Source: Cryptomeria japonica (taxonomy: Eukaryota; Streptophyta; Pinopsida; Cupressales; Cupressaceae). From it: 64,000 nt of DNA. The notes under the pieces are model-generated. The model was not told where the DNA came from. It did no database searches and worked only from the letters and a program-made list of their open reading frames with translations. Numbering within the stretch: the first letter of the stretch is position 1; each line of letters begins with the position of its first letter. Positions 21,804 through 34,000 of the stretch are shown here, one piece after another. The stretch is taken from contig NC_081410.1 in the NCBI RefSeq assembly GCF_030272615.1, positions 192,221,619-192,285,618 of the forward strand, written 5' to 3'. Position numbers and translations under genes: made by a program.

Positions 21804-24800
21804 TTATGACAACAAGGAATAATACTTGTCAAAAACAGATTTATAGTCCTGCAAGAATTGTTTCATCGATAGAGACTAGGACTCAAGTAGGGAGGTGGCT
21901 ACTTCTTTCTCTATTTGCATCTGGGAGACCTGTTCTTCCATGGCATCAACTTTTCTCATCTCCTGTGTAACTGTCAAGGCATCCAAGTTTAGATAGCACT
22001 TCTGAAGAATTTGTAGACGTGGAAGTAGAACCAGTTGTAGCTCCTGCAAATCCCTAGACCGTGTGCTGATCTCTTGCTCCGTTTTGGCTGACTGGATGTA
22101 AAACCAATAAATGGTTTGCCCATAAGTTGTAAAGGAATCATAAGGTGGCTTGAATGTGCTCATGTAGGACTGTAAGTCTTTTTGAAGCTTTTGCTTCTGA
22201 GCTAGCACATCCTCATAGAACAAATGGAATTGGCAGATTTTGTTGAGTAGCAGATTCCCCTCATCTAGAGCATCCCTTATATCCTTTTGGTCTTTTTGCA
22301 GTTCAGACTGGAGCTCATTCAACTTCTTCACCAGAGCTATGTTAAGAGCTTTTTGATGCTCTTTCTTGACATTTTCCTCAGCTACCTCTTCCAGGCTCTA
22401 CACTTGATCATCCACTACTATGCATGGGAGCTTAAGTTTAGCAAGTGATGATTCAGTGTTGGGAAGATTTGTACTGGGTATCAAACTGATAAGAGTGTCC
22501 ACAGCTGCTTGAATTACATCCTACTCCTTCTTCCTTTGAATGATTTCAAGGCGCTCTTGAGAAACCTTGATGCTTTGTGTTAGCTCCGATTCACTTGCAG
22601 ACTGGAGATTGATAGGATTGGTGAGGTCAGCCAATTTGGCTTAACTCCCGGTTGCCTTCGAAGTCTCCATCTGGGTGCTCTTCTCCGCTTCTCCTGCCTT
22701 ATCCTCTTCCGCTTTCTTTTTCTCCACTTCTCTCCTTTTCTCCGCTTCCTTATCTTCTTCTTCCTTCTTCTTTTTCTCTACTTCCTTCTTCTTTTCCTAT
22801 TCCTTGTCTTCCTCTTCTTTCTTCTTCTTCTCAGCTTCCTTCCTCTTCTCCTCTTCTATCTCTTCCTCTTCCTTCTTCTTCTCCTCTTCTTTTGGCTTCT
22901 TCTCTTCTTTCTCTTCCTCTTCTTCTTTCTTTTCCTTTTCATCTTCTTGCTTCTTTTTCTCTTCATCTTTTCTTTTCTGCTCTTCCTCTTTTCTCTTCTC
23001 CTCCTCTTTTCGCTTTTCCTCATCTTCATCCCTTTTCTTCTTCTCTGCCTGTTCCTTGGCCACTTCCTGTCTGTCCTCGGCTTTCTCATTACCCTGTTTA
23101 GCCTGTTGCTCCTGTCCTATTCCCTCAGAAGGTATGTCCTGAGTAACATCTTCTATGTCTAGGGAATCGACATCAATAGTGCCGATTGGTTCTACAACCT
23201 GGTTTCCTTCTTCATCAAAAACTTCAACCAGTTTGGATATAACCAGTTCTTTTTCTGCTTGCCGGTTGGCTATACGTGCTTTGTAAGCATGGATAGCAGT
23301 AGCCATGTACTGATGAGTGTCTTTTTTGACATCATCAACTCTACCTTCTAACACCCAGAGTCTTCTTCTTCTTGTGAAGAAGAGTCCTTTATTTTGGTCT
23401 AAAACATCAAATAGTTTTGAGTTTGACAGGTCGGGAAAGTACTATGCAAATACTTTCTCTCTAATCTCCTGTTCCTTTTCTATGGCAATGCACCATTTAT
23501 TATCTAATGCCTTATACAAAGATTCTGGTGTCTAAGATTTAATCTCTGATGGCGACTGGTCATTTGTACACAAATAATTAATAATCTCCTATAGTACCTC
23601 TTCTTTCTCCTCATCACTAAAATCATCATAGTAGTCTACTAAATCATGTAGTAATTTTCTCCTAATATTCTTTATTGTTGTTTGACAATGTGTCAAAGGT
23701 TTATAGGAGGAGCTATCAATATTTACCAGTGCAGATGATGTCAGTTCATTCTTTTTCTTCTTCTTCGTCTGTCTGGCCTTCTTAGGCATCTCCTCAGACT
23801 CAGTCTCTTCAGAGTCCAGTTTATTTGACTTAGTCTTCCTTTTCCTTTTGAAGACTTTTACAGGTGCCACTTCTGGTTTCTTTTTGGCTGGTGACTGCTT
23901 GGTCACTTTTGGAGTTGCAGTAGTAACCGGTGTCGATGCTGCAGGCACTGCCTTTGCCTTCTTCACTGTAGGTTCTTTTCCTTTCTTTGTAGAGGGTTCC
24001 TCAACTGGTGTTACCCTCTCTAGATAGGTTCCGGTCCTCTTTTCCTTAGGATCAAGAGGTGAGTAAATAAGGGTAGAGGAATACCCTTCCAGCATATTGT
24101 ACATCACCTCATAGCCCATTGGCCCCACTTCTTCCTGTCTGGGCTCAACAGCCTCCATTATGTATTTATCCACCTAGATGGTGAAATAGATGTCATCTTC
24201 ATATTTCTTGACGATATCACCTGATATCCTCATCCTTTGGCTCATTTTCCGTCTGAACTCATCAAAATATTTGTTTAGAACATTAGGGTAACCGGTTCCA
24301 ATTGCTCAAATGCTCTCCTTGATTTGCTTGGTTATTGGTTGGTCAGGAGACCACTGGAAATCTCCTACTCCTGGAAAGTAGCCTTGGAAATAGAAGAACA
24401 ACCCAACCAGTAGCTGTCCAAACTTGAACCTTAGTGCATTATCCTGTTTGATCGACTTCAAATTTAACAGGAGTTGCCTCTGCATACTGGTGCACAGATC
24501 AAATGATGCATCCTCCTTTATCATCTGGTAAGCAGCATTTACCACTGCAGTAGATACAGAGTTAATTCTGCTGGCAGAGAATGTCCGATAGCCTATCACC
24601 ATGTAGGCATACTTAACCAGATCATCCTTGATGGAGTTGACTGTCATGCCTCATGAGTCACTCATTGAACCAGTGAGCTTGGACATTTCAATTTTTCTTA
24701 CCGTCCTTAGGGCTGGCACTTCTCCCGTATTGTAGAAACCAGTGACTGCATGAATTTTCTACGACGTGATATCATGCATCCTCTCTAGGTACATCTTGTC

Positions 24801-25121
24801 ACCATGGACTCTGCTCAAAATGATCCTTATATGATCCTCTGTAAAATCCTCCAGAAAGTAGACAACATTGTGTAATTTCTTCTTCTCCAAAATATTATAT
24901 TCTGGTTTGATCTTCTTATCCTTGCCACAAAACAAACCTAGCTAGGAGTGGATAGCTAGAGACCCTAGGTCTTCAATCTTGTAATCTATGTAGTCAGAAA
25001 TTCCCTCTTCTACTATGACACCAGCTGGAACTTGTGATAGGGCATTATACTTAGACTTTCATTGAATAAAACTTGTAGACTCGATAGATGCACTAGAACT
25101 AGTATGAGATGCGGAAGCCAT
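21804..25121 (-). pseudogene. C ORF2: large accessory protein, globular N-terminus plus Lys/Glu coiled coils, function unknown
   Basis: One frame from the ATG at 25121 (MASASHTSSSASIES) to a TAA at 21804-21806, about 1105 codons, with about fourteen in-frame stops (ten TAG, three TGA, one TAA) and no frameshift. Residues 1-310 look globular (DYIDYKIEDLGSLAIHS; FGQLLVGLFFYFQGYFPGVG). Residues about 345-450 are basic and low-complexity with nuclear-signal-like KRKRKTK and KKARQTKKKKK. Residues about 590-660 are mixed. Residues about 690-820 are an extreme Lys/Glu coiled coil, and about 930-1105 are another helical coil. The frame takes the place of pol, just upstream of the PPT region. I do not recognise a family; a captured host gene and an env-position accessory ORF are both possible. 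Confidence 0.7.
22690..23060 (-). repeat. Purine/pyrimidine microsatellite-like tract coding the ORF2 Lys/Glu coil
   Basis: The plus strand is nearly pure CTT/TTC/CTC triplets. In the ORF2 frame these are AAG, GAA, GAG and AAA codons, with imperfect repeats such as EKKKKEEEDKE. The triplet period keeps the frame. Confidence 0.75.
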
Positions 25122-25569
25122 GATAGAAACTTTAAGAACTTGAGAAATACCTTTTGAAACATGTGAATTTGGGGCTTGCAGATTCTCCTTCACTTCACAC
25201 TCTATCGGTTGCTGAGTCATCGCTTTGTGTTCTCCACTGGACCGTTTGCAGTTTGAATTTGAATCTCCTTTGCAGTTTCTCAATTTCTCAAAATCTCAGC
25301 TCAAATCACCTTTTCGTCGCTCTGCTCTTTGAAAAACTTTTCTTTGCTCGAAAATTGATAGTGAGAAATGATTTAAAAAATGCTTTTAAACATATTTCTC
25401 ACCTACTACCATTAATGCTCCTCCATTAAGGCATAAACCCTAATTTGCCTTTTACTATTTCTAATCTTCCACCAACTGACAGGTATCACACACCGATTAA
25501 GGTCTTCTACTAGTGTAAACTGGGGGTTCAAAACATTTTGCCATTTGCTCCCCCTAAGCCTTTTGAAGC
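25122..25569 (-). other. C spacer between ORF1 and ORF2
   Basis: No long ORF in the element's sense beyond the upstream extension of ORF2 to 25283, which has no better start than the ATG at 25121. It holds a CTCCCCC motif at about 25548, like the PPT-type tracts. No domain or promoter I can name. Confidence 0.5.
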
Positions 25570-26844
25570 TTAGTTTGCCGGTTCCGTAATTTCCACACTA
25601 GGTGCAGAAACCGGTTCCTCTTCCAACATTGTTGGTTTCTTCTTCTAGGTTTTGTTCATGTCCACTTGAACTATTTCGACATCAATTTCTCCTTCCAGAG
25701 TGACTGGTATATCATCAGATATACTCTTTCTACTTCTGCAGAATCTTGCCACATGACCCAATTTGTTGCAATGATAGAAAATCATTCCAGGTGCTCTCCA
25801 GGGTCCATTGTTCATGTTTCCATTCTTCCTTCTACATGTAGCAGCAGTGTGACCATGGCCATGACAAATTCAACAGTTTTCTCTCCATCTGGTTGCCAGT
25901 TGATAGCCACTATTACATGACTGATGGTTATAAGCATTAAACCGGTTGGGGTTCCGATTCACAAAAGATTTCGGACCAGCTCCTTGGGTCCTCTGAGGAT
26001 ATCTTCCAGTGTTGTTCATGACAGACCTGCATTCAGATGCTCTATGCCCAAACTTGTTGCATGCATAACAATGACCATTGAACTTATTGGATCTAGGTAC
26101 ATTGTTAATAAAGTAAGGAAAATTATTGTAGGCTTTTCTCCTACATACATTGGCAGTGTGTCCTTCTTTAAGACAGTTAAAGCAAACAGGTTTGAATTTT
26201 TTCTTACCTTTTCCTTTGAATGTCGGTTGCTTCTTTGATGCTTCAACATTTGTTCCTAAGGATTCTCCTTCCTCATGTCCAGAGAAACCAAGTCCATTGG
26301 TATTCTTTACTAGTTTAGCTGACTCAAGCTTTTTCTCTAGCTTAACAGGGCTCATGTTGAACTTAGCAAGTATTTCCTTTGACTCAGAGAGTTCTTTGGA
26401 AATAGCAGCATTTAACTCCATTAGGCTTGCATTCTCAGAGATGGCTATGTTTAGTTCACCTTGTACTCCTTTTTCCAATCTACTCTCATGAAGGTGAGCA
26501 GTCAGTGCACTGATCTCTTGTTTCAACTTGGAGATCTCATGATCTCTATCCTTCACCAGATCTCCAACTTTCCTCTGGTTCTCAAGCTCCTGACACATCT
26601 GGATATTTAGTCCTTCCAACTCCTTTCTCAGGCTGGAGTTTGAATCATTCAACTTATTTACTTCTACAATTAGGGCTTTCATGTTTGCTTCATTAGAAGA
26701 ACTATTTTTAGATAGCTCCATCAGCTTTTCAGCATGTTCTCTCCTTTTTGCCTGAGAGACCTTGTATTTAGCCATAAGTTCATCATAGGCTTGCTCAGAC
26801 TAATTGAGTTGTTGAGTAAGTTCCCTCATAGAGTATTCCCCCAT
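25570..26844 (-). pseudogene. C ORF1: Gag-derived coiled coil and CCHC nucleocapsid protein
   Basis: Frame from the ATG at 26844 to the TAA at 25570-25572, about 424 residues, with in-frame stops near 26800 (TAG), 25870 (TGA) and 25650 (TAG). Residues 20-180 are heptad-like coiled coil (LVKDRDHEISKLKQEISAL). Zinc knuckles follow: CFNCLKEGHTANVC, CYACNKFGHRASEC, a third with a stop inside (ending ICHGHGHTAATC) and a fourth lacking its first Cys (YHCNKLGHVARFC). The layout matches the C-terminal two thirds of the A1 gag (coil, then several knuckles); the UBN2 capsid part is absent. It probably binds the element RNA. Confidence 0.8.
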
Positions 26845-26880
26845 ATCTCTTTCCAAGTGGTTAGAATTATAGAAAGTTAG

Positions 26881-26892
26881 GCTCTGATACCA
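26881..26892 (-). promoter_or_regulatory. C primer binding site (initiator Met tRNA)
   Basis: The minus strand reads TGGTATCAGAGC, two bases inside the LTR end; complete 12-base match to the usual copia PBS. Confidence 0.93.
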
Positions 26893-26894
26893 AT

Positions 26895-28083
26895 TGATGA
26901 ATACTAAGAGGGGGGGGTGAATTAGTATATAGAAAAATACTGCACTTAAACACTTAAATAGTTTAGAGACAAACTGGTAAAACAATTTAACAGACAGACC
27001 GGTTATCACACATGCAAAGCAAAATGCAAATAAAGCATTCAACCACAGAAGCAATACAACCATAACACAAGATATTTGATGCGAAAACCCAAATGGGAAA
27101 AACCACGGTGAGATGAAACTCACAAGTCACTATCTCCAGAATAGAACCTAGACCGGTTAAGGTCAGATCGATTAAGGTCTTACAATGTTCTTCACCTGAA
27201 TAGATCCTATTAGAAATCTCAATCTCTGTTAGGAGATAAGTCCAATCAAGGACTACCTTGCTAGAGGATTTTAGATTCACAAAGGTGAACCACCTTGTTA
27301 GAGGATTTTACAAAGGCTACTCTGAGCCTACCTGATTAAGGGCAACGGACTTGTCAAAGAGGTGAGTAATCAACAAGTATGTGATCTATCAAATAACACA
27401 AATTGCTTGGTTAGATCTAGTATAGCTCATAGCTAACGCATTCTAGCATTACTTCAGTCTTCTCTATCTCTCATTCTATAACACCACACAAAACTTGATC
27501 TTCTCAGATAAGATCGCTCTTACAAAAACTCATCAACCACCTTAAACCCTAGCAGCAACAAAAACCCTTTTCAACTACAACCTAAAACCCTAGACATGAT
27601 GTCCTTGTGAAGGAATTTGATTTCATGTCGATCCAATAGGATTACATTTCAATTTCCTAGGTTCAATGAATCTAGACATACTCAGTAACACGACACAAAA
27701 AGCACCGCCAATGTGTCGGCATCGTCAAACAATTAGTGGATTGGTAACTCATCACAAAATGTGGATTGGAAACTCATCATAGAGTATTAACAGTTCATAC
27801 AAAATACCAGTTGCCGGTTTGTCAAAAATGAAGACTAGTAAGAATGTGTTATGCCGCTTTGATCCCTCGTACCGCTTGAGATCCACAAACCACTTGGGGT
27901 TGACATGCCACTTCAGACCGGGAAACACATTTTGCAAAATCACCAATATTCTAAAGACTATAATACAACATATTGGTTGGAACAAATACCGGTTGAGCTC
28001 TAACTCATTCATATAAAGGAGATCTCAATGCAAGTGTGTGTCCATTAATGACAATCACAACATAAACATAAAAAATGCCAACA
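26895..28083 (-). repeat. C 5' LTR (right on plus strand), 1189 bp
   Basis: Homologous to 20316-21480 from TGATGAATACTAAG to AATGCCAACA. Differences are mostly C/T and G/A, many at CG sites, plus an extra stretch near 26970. Confidence 0.93.
26901..26928 (-). promoter_or_regulatory. U5-end stem-loop, right LTR of C
   Basis: ATACTAA (26901-26907) pairs with TTAGTAT (26922-26928). The loop contains eight G on the plus strand. It lies six bases from the LTR end and close to the PBS. Confidence 0.62.
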
Positions 28084-28709
28084 TCTATAATCTCTCATAA
28101 GCATGCTTATCATTATTTCTCCAATTTTAAATTCCCACTCATGTCATATCAACATTGAGCCTCACAAAGAAATTCAAATTTCTTTGAATCCCTCAATGCA
28201 TCCTTATTTTGAAATTTTTAATTCCTCATTTTGAAATTCAAATTTCCTTTCCCCCTTTTTCTCAAGGAATTTTATATTCCTATTTATTTTCCCAAGGCAT
28301 CCTTGGGAAATGCCTTCCATCTTAAATCAATCTCATCCCTTCATAAGAAAATCAATCTTGGCCTTTCATTGGCCTCCTCCAATCTATAAATTGGAGGATC
28401 ATTCCCTCACAATGGATCCACTTCCTCCATAGCATTCTCATGCTACCCATTTCTCCTCTCTCTTCTTCCCTCAATCTTCCAATTCAAATCCATCCAAAAT
28501 CCTATCAAATCCAATCCCTCTTGTTGAGAAAAGGAGAGTCATCCACACACCCATCAAGGACCAATCCACTCAAGTGAGGAAGGGGTGCATTATTCACTTC
28601 ACTAAAGGAGAAGGCAAGATAGCAAGGTATAAGTGGTTTATTATATGTTTGAATGTTTTATTTGAATACTAACCATCTAATCTTACATTTTCTCATTTTC
28701 CCCTCTTCA
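28084..28709 (+). repeat. Element B 3' LTR, second part
   Basis: Resumes at TCTATAATCTCTCATAAGC, matching 13491 onward in the 5' LTR, through the TATA inverted repeat (28376-28397) to TTTTCCCCTCTTCA. It contains about 60 bp near 28490-28550 that are missing from the 5' LTR. The TSD AATAC follows. Confidence 0.9.
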
Positions 28710-28870
28710 AATACTAGTTTTGATTCTTTGGAGAAGACAGTTACACAAATTTTTTTTAAGAATGTTAGAATTCAAACATTTCGAAAGATGATTCAAGATG
28801 ACAGAGAGACTAAATAAGAGATTGTAGGTTATTTTTGATACATTGTTAGAAGCTAGTAAATTGTACAAAT
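28710..28870 (+). pseudogene. Element E ORF, fragment 2
   Basis: Read in the frame continuing from 13209 it gives a helical, Lys/Gln-rich segment (TSFDSLEKTVTQIFFKNV) with a few TAG/TAA/TGA stops at the end. It is bounded by the TSD of B on the left and that of D (CAAAT) on the right. Product unrecognised. Confidence 0.6.
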
Positions 28871-30697
28871 TGTTAGTCCCAATCAGTTCTGAGAGGGGAG
28901 GGGTGAATCAACACAATCAAAATTTCATAATTTAACTTTTATCTTAAAATTTCTTTGATCTAAAATCCAACAATATACTTAATCATTGAAGTAAAATATG
29001 CAAGCATGAAAAGTTGATAGTGACACCAAGAAGTTATCTTTTGGAAACTCAATAGGGAGAAAACCACGGTGTGATTAGGAACTCACAAAATTTATACTCT
29101 TTTGAAGTACGCCTAGTTAAGAGCCATCCCTGTTAGGATATTACAAAGACATTGTTAGGTGTCACCTGGTTAAGGGATTCTGAACAAGGCCAATTAGTGC
29201 CTTTACCCTATTAAAGGTAGCCTAGTTAGAGGGCTTAGAACATCAGCTAAGATGTTACCTAGTTAAGGGATTTTACAATAGGTACCTGTTAAAGTCCACC
29301 CAGTTAATGGATTTATGTTGTAGTTGTTAGAAAGAAATAGATGGATGATCTGCCAAATTAGCTACTGATAGCTTGATCAGCTCTCAATATGCATTCCACT
29401 CAATACACACTAGTTGTGTCTTCTCTGCACAACACCAGTTTCCTTCTTACACCTTTGGCTATTCACTCATCCGGTCATCTCTCCTTCAGCACTTCACTTT
29501 GTTTGTCCTTTGACCTTTGGCTTTGCACTCTGCTAGTCCACTGTCCTTTGGCTTTGCCCTCAGCCGGTTATCTATCCTTCAACTCTACACTTAGTCAATT
29601 CTCTATCCTTCATCTTTGTACTCAGTCAGTTCTCTATCCTTTGACTCTACACTTAGCCAGTTCTCTATTCTTCAGCTCTGTACTCAGCTAGTTCTCTATC
29701 CTTCGGCTCCATACTCAGCCGGTTCTCTATCCTCTAGCTCAGCACTCAGTTAGTTCTTTGTATGTCGACTCTACACTTGGTTGATCTACCTCACACATAC
29801 ACTTAACTATTCTAACACCTCTTACCACTTCCTCTCACTTTTATCTTCACCCTGGATCACCTTCAACAAGATTTCCTTGTTTCAAATTTCACAATCAAAA
29901 ACTTTCTAAAAGAGCTCAAGAACTCTTTATACATTTTTAGTCAACACCCACAGGCATATCCTTAATCAGATCAATCAAGGATTTTAGAATATTTCAAATT
30001 CAAACTCTCTTGCTCTTTCTTTGTGTGCCTTTCAACAATTCTGCCAAGTGTTCAACTAGTTCTGCTACCGCATCTTCCAAGGATAGAAACCTTTGAGACA
30101 TGTCCAGTCAAATAAATGTGAACTAGTGAATCCACATGTAATCATGCTTGACTGCATGGTAAGTGAAAGTTAACTCTACCAACAAATTATCTGGCGTAGA
30201 CACAAGCCTACCAACTCATTCTTTGCCACTGCAACTAAATGGCCAATCACTGCTCTAAAACTTATGGTGATCACTTGTCTTCCTTCAGTCATACTGGTGT
30301 ATCGGTATGTAACTACACTTATTGCTTTATTGGTTCATTCTTTGGTTATTGGTTTGTTGTGCTAGCATCATGTTTCTCCCCTATTTGCCAGAGAGTTACC
30401 AGTTGGTTGGAACAAACAAGTTTCTTTGCCTGAGTCACCTTTTATGACTTCACCATCATCAAGGTGACCGATCTTCCTGAATGATAGATCAGTTGACTTA
30501 CTTTATCGTTCCTTGAGCCGAAGTACCCTTTGATTATTCAATACCCATTCATTATTTCTTACTGAAAAGCAATATCACTTTACCTATACCAATACACCAG
30601 TTAGTATCTTCACCGGTAAGTGTTGAACATCAATGACAAACCTTAGCATATATACCGGTTTTCTAGATTGACTGGTTTTAATGCCAACAATCCAACA
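28871..30697 (-). repeat. D 3' LTR (left on plus strand), 1827 bp
   Basis: TGTTAGTCCCAATCAG ... ATCCAACA, next to the PPT complement. It contains units such as CCTGTTAGGATATTAC and GGTTAAGGGATT (29100-29330), and a run of about 40-bp imperfect repeats around TCTCTATCCTTC and CACTCAGCCGG (about 29460-29790). Confidence 0.92.
29460..29790 (-). repeat. Imperfect short tandem repeats in D LTR (also at 35760-36000)
   Basis: About eight degenerate units of 30-45 bp built on CTTTGGCTCTGCACTCAGCC followed by GGTTCTCTATCC. Present in both D LTRs with different unit decay. Open frames through them give repetitive Ser/Leu-rich peptides and are not genes. Confidence 0.7.
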
Positions 30698-31033
30698 ATC
30701 TCCCCCTTTGGCATTGATGGAAATCACTTCAAACTTTGGCTATTTAGAAGCATGTTTCTTCATCTCTGTAACAGTCCAGCCATTACTTCTGCCTTGAGTA
30801 ATAAAAATCTCCCCCTGTCACTGATCATACTCTTATATAGAAATTTCAGCTCAATCACTACCTACCAATGCTACACTCTAATCATATCTCCCCCTTTGAC
30901 AACAATGCCAAAGAGTCCTATCTGACCACTTACAAGACTCCTCCCCCTAACTGGACTAGTCAACACTCATCAATCTAGTTTGTGTAAACAAAACTTGAAA
31001 GCATACAAGATTGATGTAGAACCCTGTTTTCTT
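30698..31033 (-). promoter_or_regulatory. D 3' noncoding region with PPT and extra tracts
   Basis: PPT complement at 30698-30711. Further CTCCCCC motifs lie at about 30809, 30888 and 30943. CTTTGGCATTG (30706-30716) pairs perfectly with CAATGCCAAAG (30903-30913). Confidence 0.83.
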
Positions 31034-34000
31034 ACTTTACTGAATGGAGGGGCATTAATCCCAACTTACCTCTAAGATAGTCAAAGGTGTCCTTCTATAG
31101 TGGCTTGGTGAATATATTAGCCACCTACTCTTTTGTTGATATGTACTCCAACATTACTTCTTATTCTTGAACTTGTTCCCTTAGATAGTGATATTTGATG
31201 GCTATATGCTTCATTATGGAGTGCATCACTGGGTTCTTAGATATGTCAATGGCACTGGTGTTGTCACAATGAATCACTACTGATCCAACCACCTTTTCTT
31301 GAATTCCTTCCAGCAGTTTCTTGATGCAAACTATCTGTGTGCAGTTAATTGCAGTAGCTACATACTTAGCCTCAGTTTTAGATTGAGATATGTAGTTTTG
31401 TTTCTTGCTTGTCCAAGGTACAATTCTTTCTCCGAGAAAGAATGCTCCTCCACTGGTGCTCTTCCTATCATCGATGTTTCCAACCCAATTTGAATCAGTG
31501 AAGACACTTAAGCTAAAGTCTCCTTTGTGTAGATACCAGAGACCATACTCCTCAATCCCCTTTAGGTATCTGAATATTCTTTTGACTGCCATCATGTGAG
31601 TTTCTTTCAGATTTGCAGAAAATATGGCAACCAGGCCAACAGCTTGTGTTATATCTGGTCTGCTATGTACAACATATTGTAATTTACCAATCTGGTAAAG
31701 TGTCTCATTCACCTTTGTAGCCTCATAATTTTTAGATAGCTTACAACCTGTAACCATTGGACTTCCAATAGGTTTGCAATCCTCCATTCCAAAGGTCTTG
31801 AAAATTTCTCATATGTACTTTGTCTGACCGATAAAGATGTCATTCTTTAACTGAGAGACTTGTAGGCCAATAAAGAACTTAAACTCACCAATCATGGACA
31901 TCTCAAACTCTTGCTGCATTTGTCCTACAAAGCTCCTGCTCATCTCATCATCTCCCCCAAAGATGATGTCATCTACAAAGATCTCAGCAATTAGGGGTTT
32001 TTCTTCAATTTCTCTCTTCAGATACAGGTTAATATTATCACTGGTTCTTTTGAACCCAATGCTTAGCAGATATGAGTTTAATCTCTCATACCAAGCTCTT
32101 GGTGCTTGTTTTAGCCCATACAAAGCTTTCTGCAACCTACATTCCATATTTCTCCCATCTTTAGATGCAAACCCTTCTGGTTTCTCTATGTATACTTCTT
32201 CCTCTAACACACCATTTAAGAATGCCGATTTGACATCCATTTGGTATACTTTAAACCTCTTATAAGCAACATAGGCCAGCAAAATTCTGACCCCTTCCAA
32301 TCTGGCTACCGATGTAAAGGTTTCTCTATAGTCCAAACCTTCTCCTTGAGCATAGCCCTTATAGACCAATCTCACCTTGTTTCTTATCACCTTACCAGTT
32401 TCATCCATCTTATTTCTAAACACCCACTTGGTGCCTATTACATTTTTTATTTTTCGGTCTAGGTACTAGAGTCCATGTATCATTTTTCTCTATTTGCTCC
32501 AATTCTTCTTCCATACCTTTGACCCAGTCATCATCTTTCAAAGCCTCCTTTGTTGTTTTGGGCTAAAAAATGGAGAGCATGCACTCATTCTCTCTTGCTC
32601 TTCTTTTGGTTAGAACTCATGCATCCTTGTCACCGATGATATTTTTGCAGAGTGATTATTTTTGACATATTTAGCCAATACCGGTTCACTCCTTGGAAAT
32701 TCTTTTACCAGTTGTGCAGGTTCTATCTCATAGGCTTCTTCAGTAGGTTCCACCAGTACATTGTACTTGAACCCTTTATAGTTCTTCTATTCACTCTTAC
32801 TATCCTATTCATTTTTCTCAGAGTACTCATCTACTATGACATTTGCACTTCCCATAATATTACCAGTTCTTTTGTTTAGACACCGGTATGCCTTGCTCTT
32901 TGTTGAGTAACTTAAGAAGGTTCCCTCATCATTCTTGGGATCAAATTTTCCAATGTACTCATCCCTTTTCATGTAGCACTTGCTTCCAAATACTTTGGAA
33001 TAGCAAACATTAGGTGAGTAACCACTCCATAATTCATAAGTAGTTTTGTGTGTTCCATTCTTTACCTATATCCAATTCAAAGTGTATACAATAGTGCTTA
33101 TTGCTTCTCTTGAGAAGCTATGTGGGATATCCTTTTGTATCATTAGAGTTTTGGCACAATCAATGAGATTTTTGTTTCTTCTTTAAGCAACTCCATTCTA
33201 TTGAGGAGTTCTAGGTGCAGACATTTGTCTCATGATTCCCTGTTCCTCATAGTAGTTCATGAACTCTTGAGAGGTGAACTCTCCTCCTCTGTCTGATCTT
33301 AGGCACTTCATATTCTTACCGGTTCCTCTTTCTACTTGAGCCTTAAACACTTTAAACATGTGAAAGGATTCTAATTTTTCTTTTAAAAAGACAGTCCACA
33401 TCATTCTTGAGAAGTCATCCACAAATAACATAAAATACCGGTCTCCATAGAAGCTCTTGGTTCTCATGGGACCACACAAGTCTGTGTGAACTAAGTCCAA
33501 CACACTCTCAGATGAGATTTTTACTACTGAAGCTGGACCTTGTCAACTTCCTTAGTTGACACTCTTTACACATAGCATTTTCAGGTTTTACTATATCAGG
33601 CATACCTCTTATAGATTTTGCCTTGCTGATTTTCGCTATGCTATCAAAATTAACATGACACAATCTTTTGTGCCATAACCAGCTATCTTCTACCTTAGCC
33701 ACTAGACAATTACCTATGGTGGTTTCTAGATGAAACAAATTGCCTCCTGACTATTTACCAGTGGCAATTAAACTTCCAGATTTGTCATTTATTTTGTATA
33801 TCCCTTTATTGAACTCTAACTGGTATACTTTATTGTTAAGATGTGCAACACTTAACAAGTTGTACTTTAATCCTTCTACCTAAAAGACATCATCATAGTT
33901 TGTCTTATCATTCAAATCTATAGACCCCTTACCTCTTACTACACATGGGGCATCATTTCTGAACCTCGTTGTTCCTCCATTGCAATCCTCCATGCTGAGG

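Larger units (their letters stand above)
20316..28083 (-). mobile_element. Element C: non-autonomous copia-type retrotransposon with a 1.1-kilocodon accessory ORF
   Basis: 7768 bp, exact TSD TCTAT (20311-20315, 28084-28088), LTRs of 1165 and 1189 bp, Met-tRNA PBS and a copia-type multi-PPT region. On the minus strand it encodes ORF1 (coiled coil plus zinc knuckles, 26844-25570) and ORF2 (25121-21804). I find no protease DSG, integrase HHCC/DDE, RT or RNase H motif in the internal region. The capsid-like UBN2 part of Gag is also missing: ORF1 starts 37 bases after the PBS, directly with coiled coil. Both ORFs keep one frame each and are damaged only by stops. Confidence 0.9.
13210..28709 (+). 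mobile_element. Element B: non-autonomous LTR retrotransposon with Pro/Ser-rich ORF, interrupted by C
   Basis: LTR (13210-14074), candidate PBS, long leader, one degenerate ORF (16277-18136), long C/A-rich tail, PPT and a 3' LTR split by element C (20030-20315 and 28084-28709). TSD AATAT on the left, AATAC on the right (4 of 5). The internal region (about 5.96 kb) has no protease, RT, RNase H or integrase motif in any frame I read, so it must have moved with enzymes from another element. It is of LARD type (large retrotransposon derivative), but with its own ORF. Its PBS does not match the Met-tRNA site of the copia elements, so a Ty3/gypsy helper is more likely (inference). Confidence 0.85.

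Noticed and set aside
22652-23142. Plus-strand ORFs of about 150 codons, Ser/Phe- or Pro/Leu-rich
   Set aside because: Shadows of the Lys/Glu coil of C ORF2 on the other strand; the GAA/AAG triplet tract gives open frames on both strands.
29389-29691. 100-codon Ser/Leu-rich ORFs in the D LTRs (also 35677-36178)
   Set aside because: They are readings of the degenerate short tandem repeats in the LTRs, open in several frames at once.
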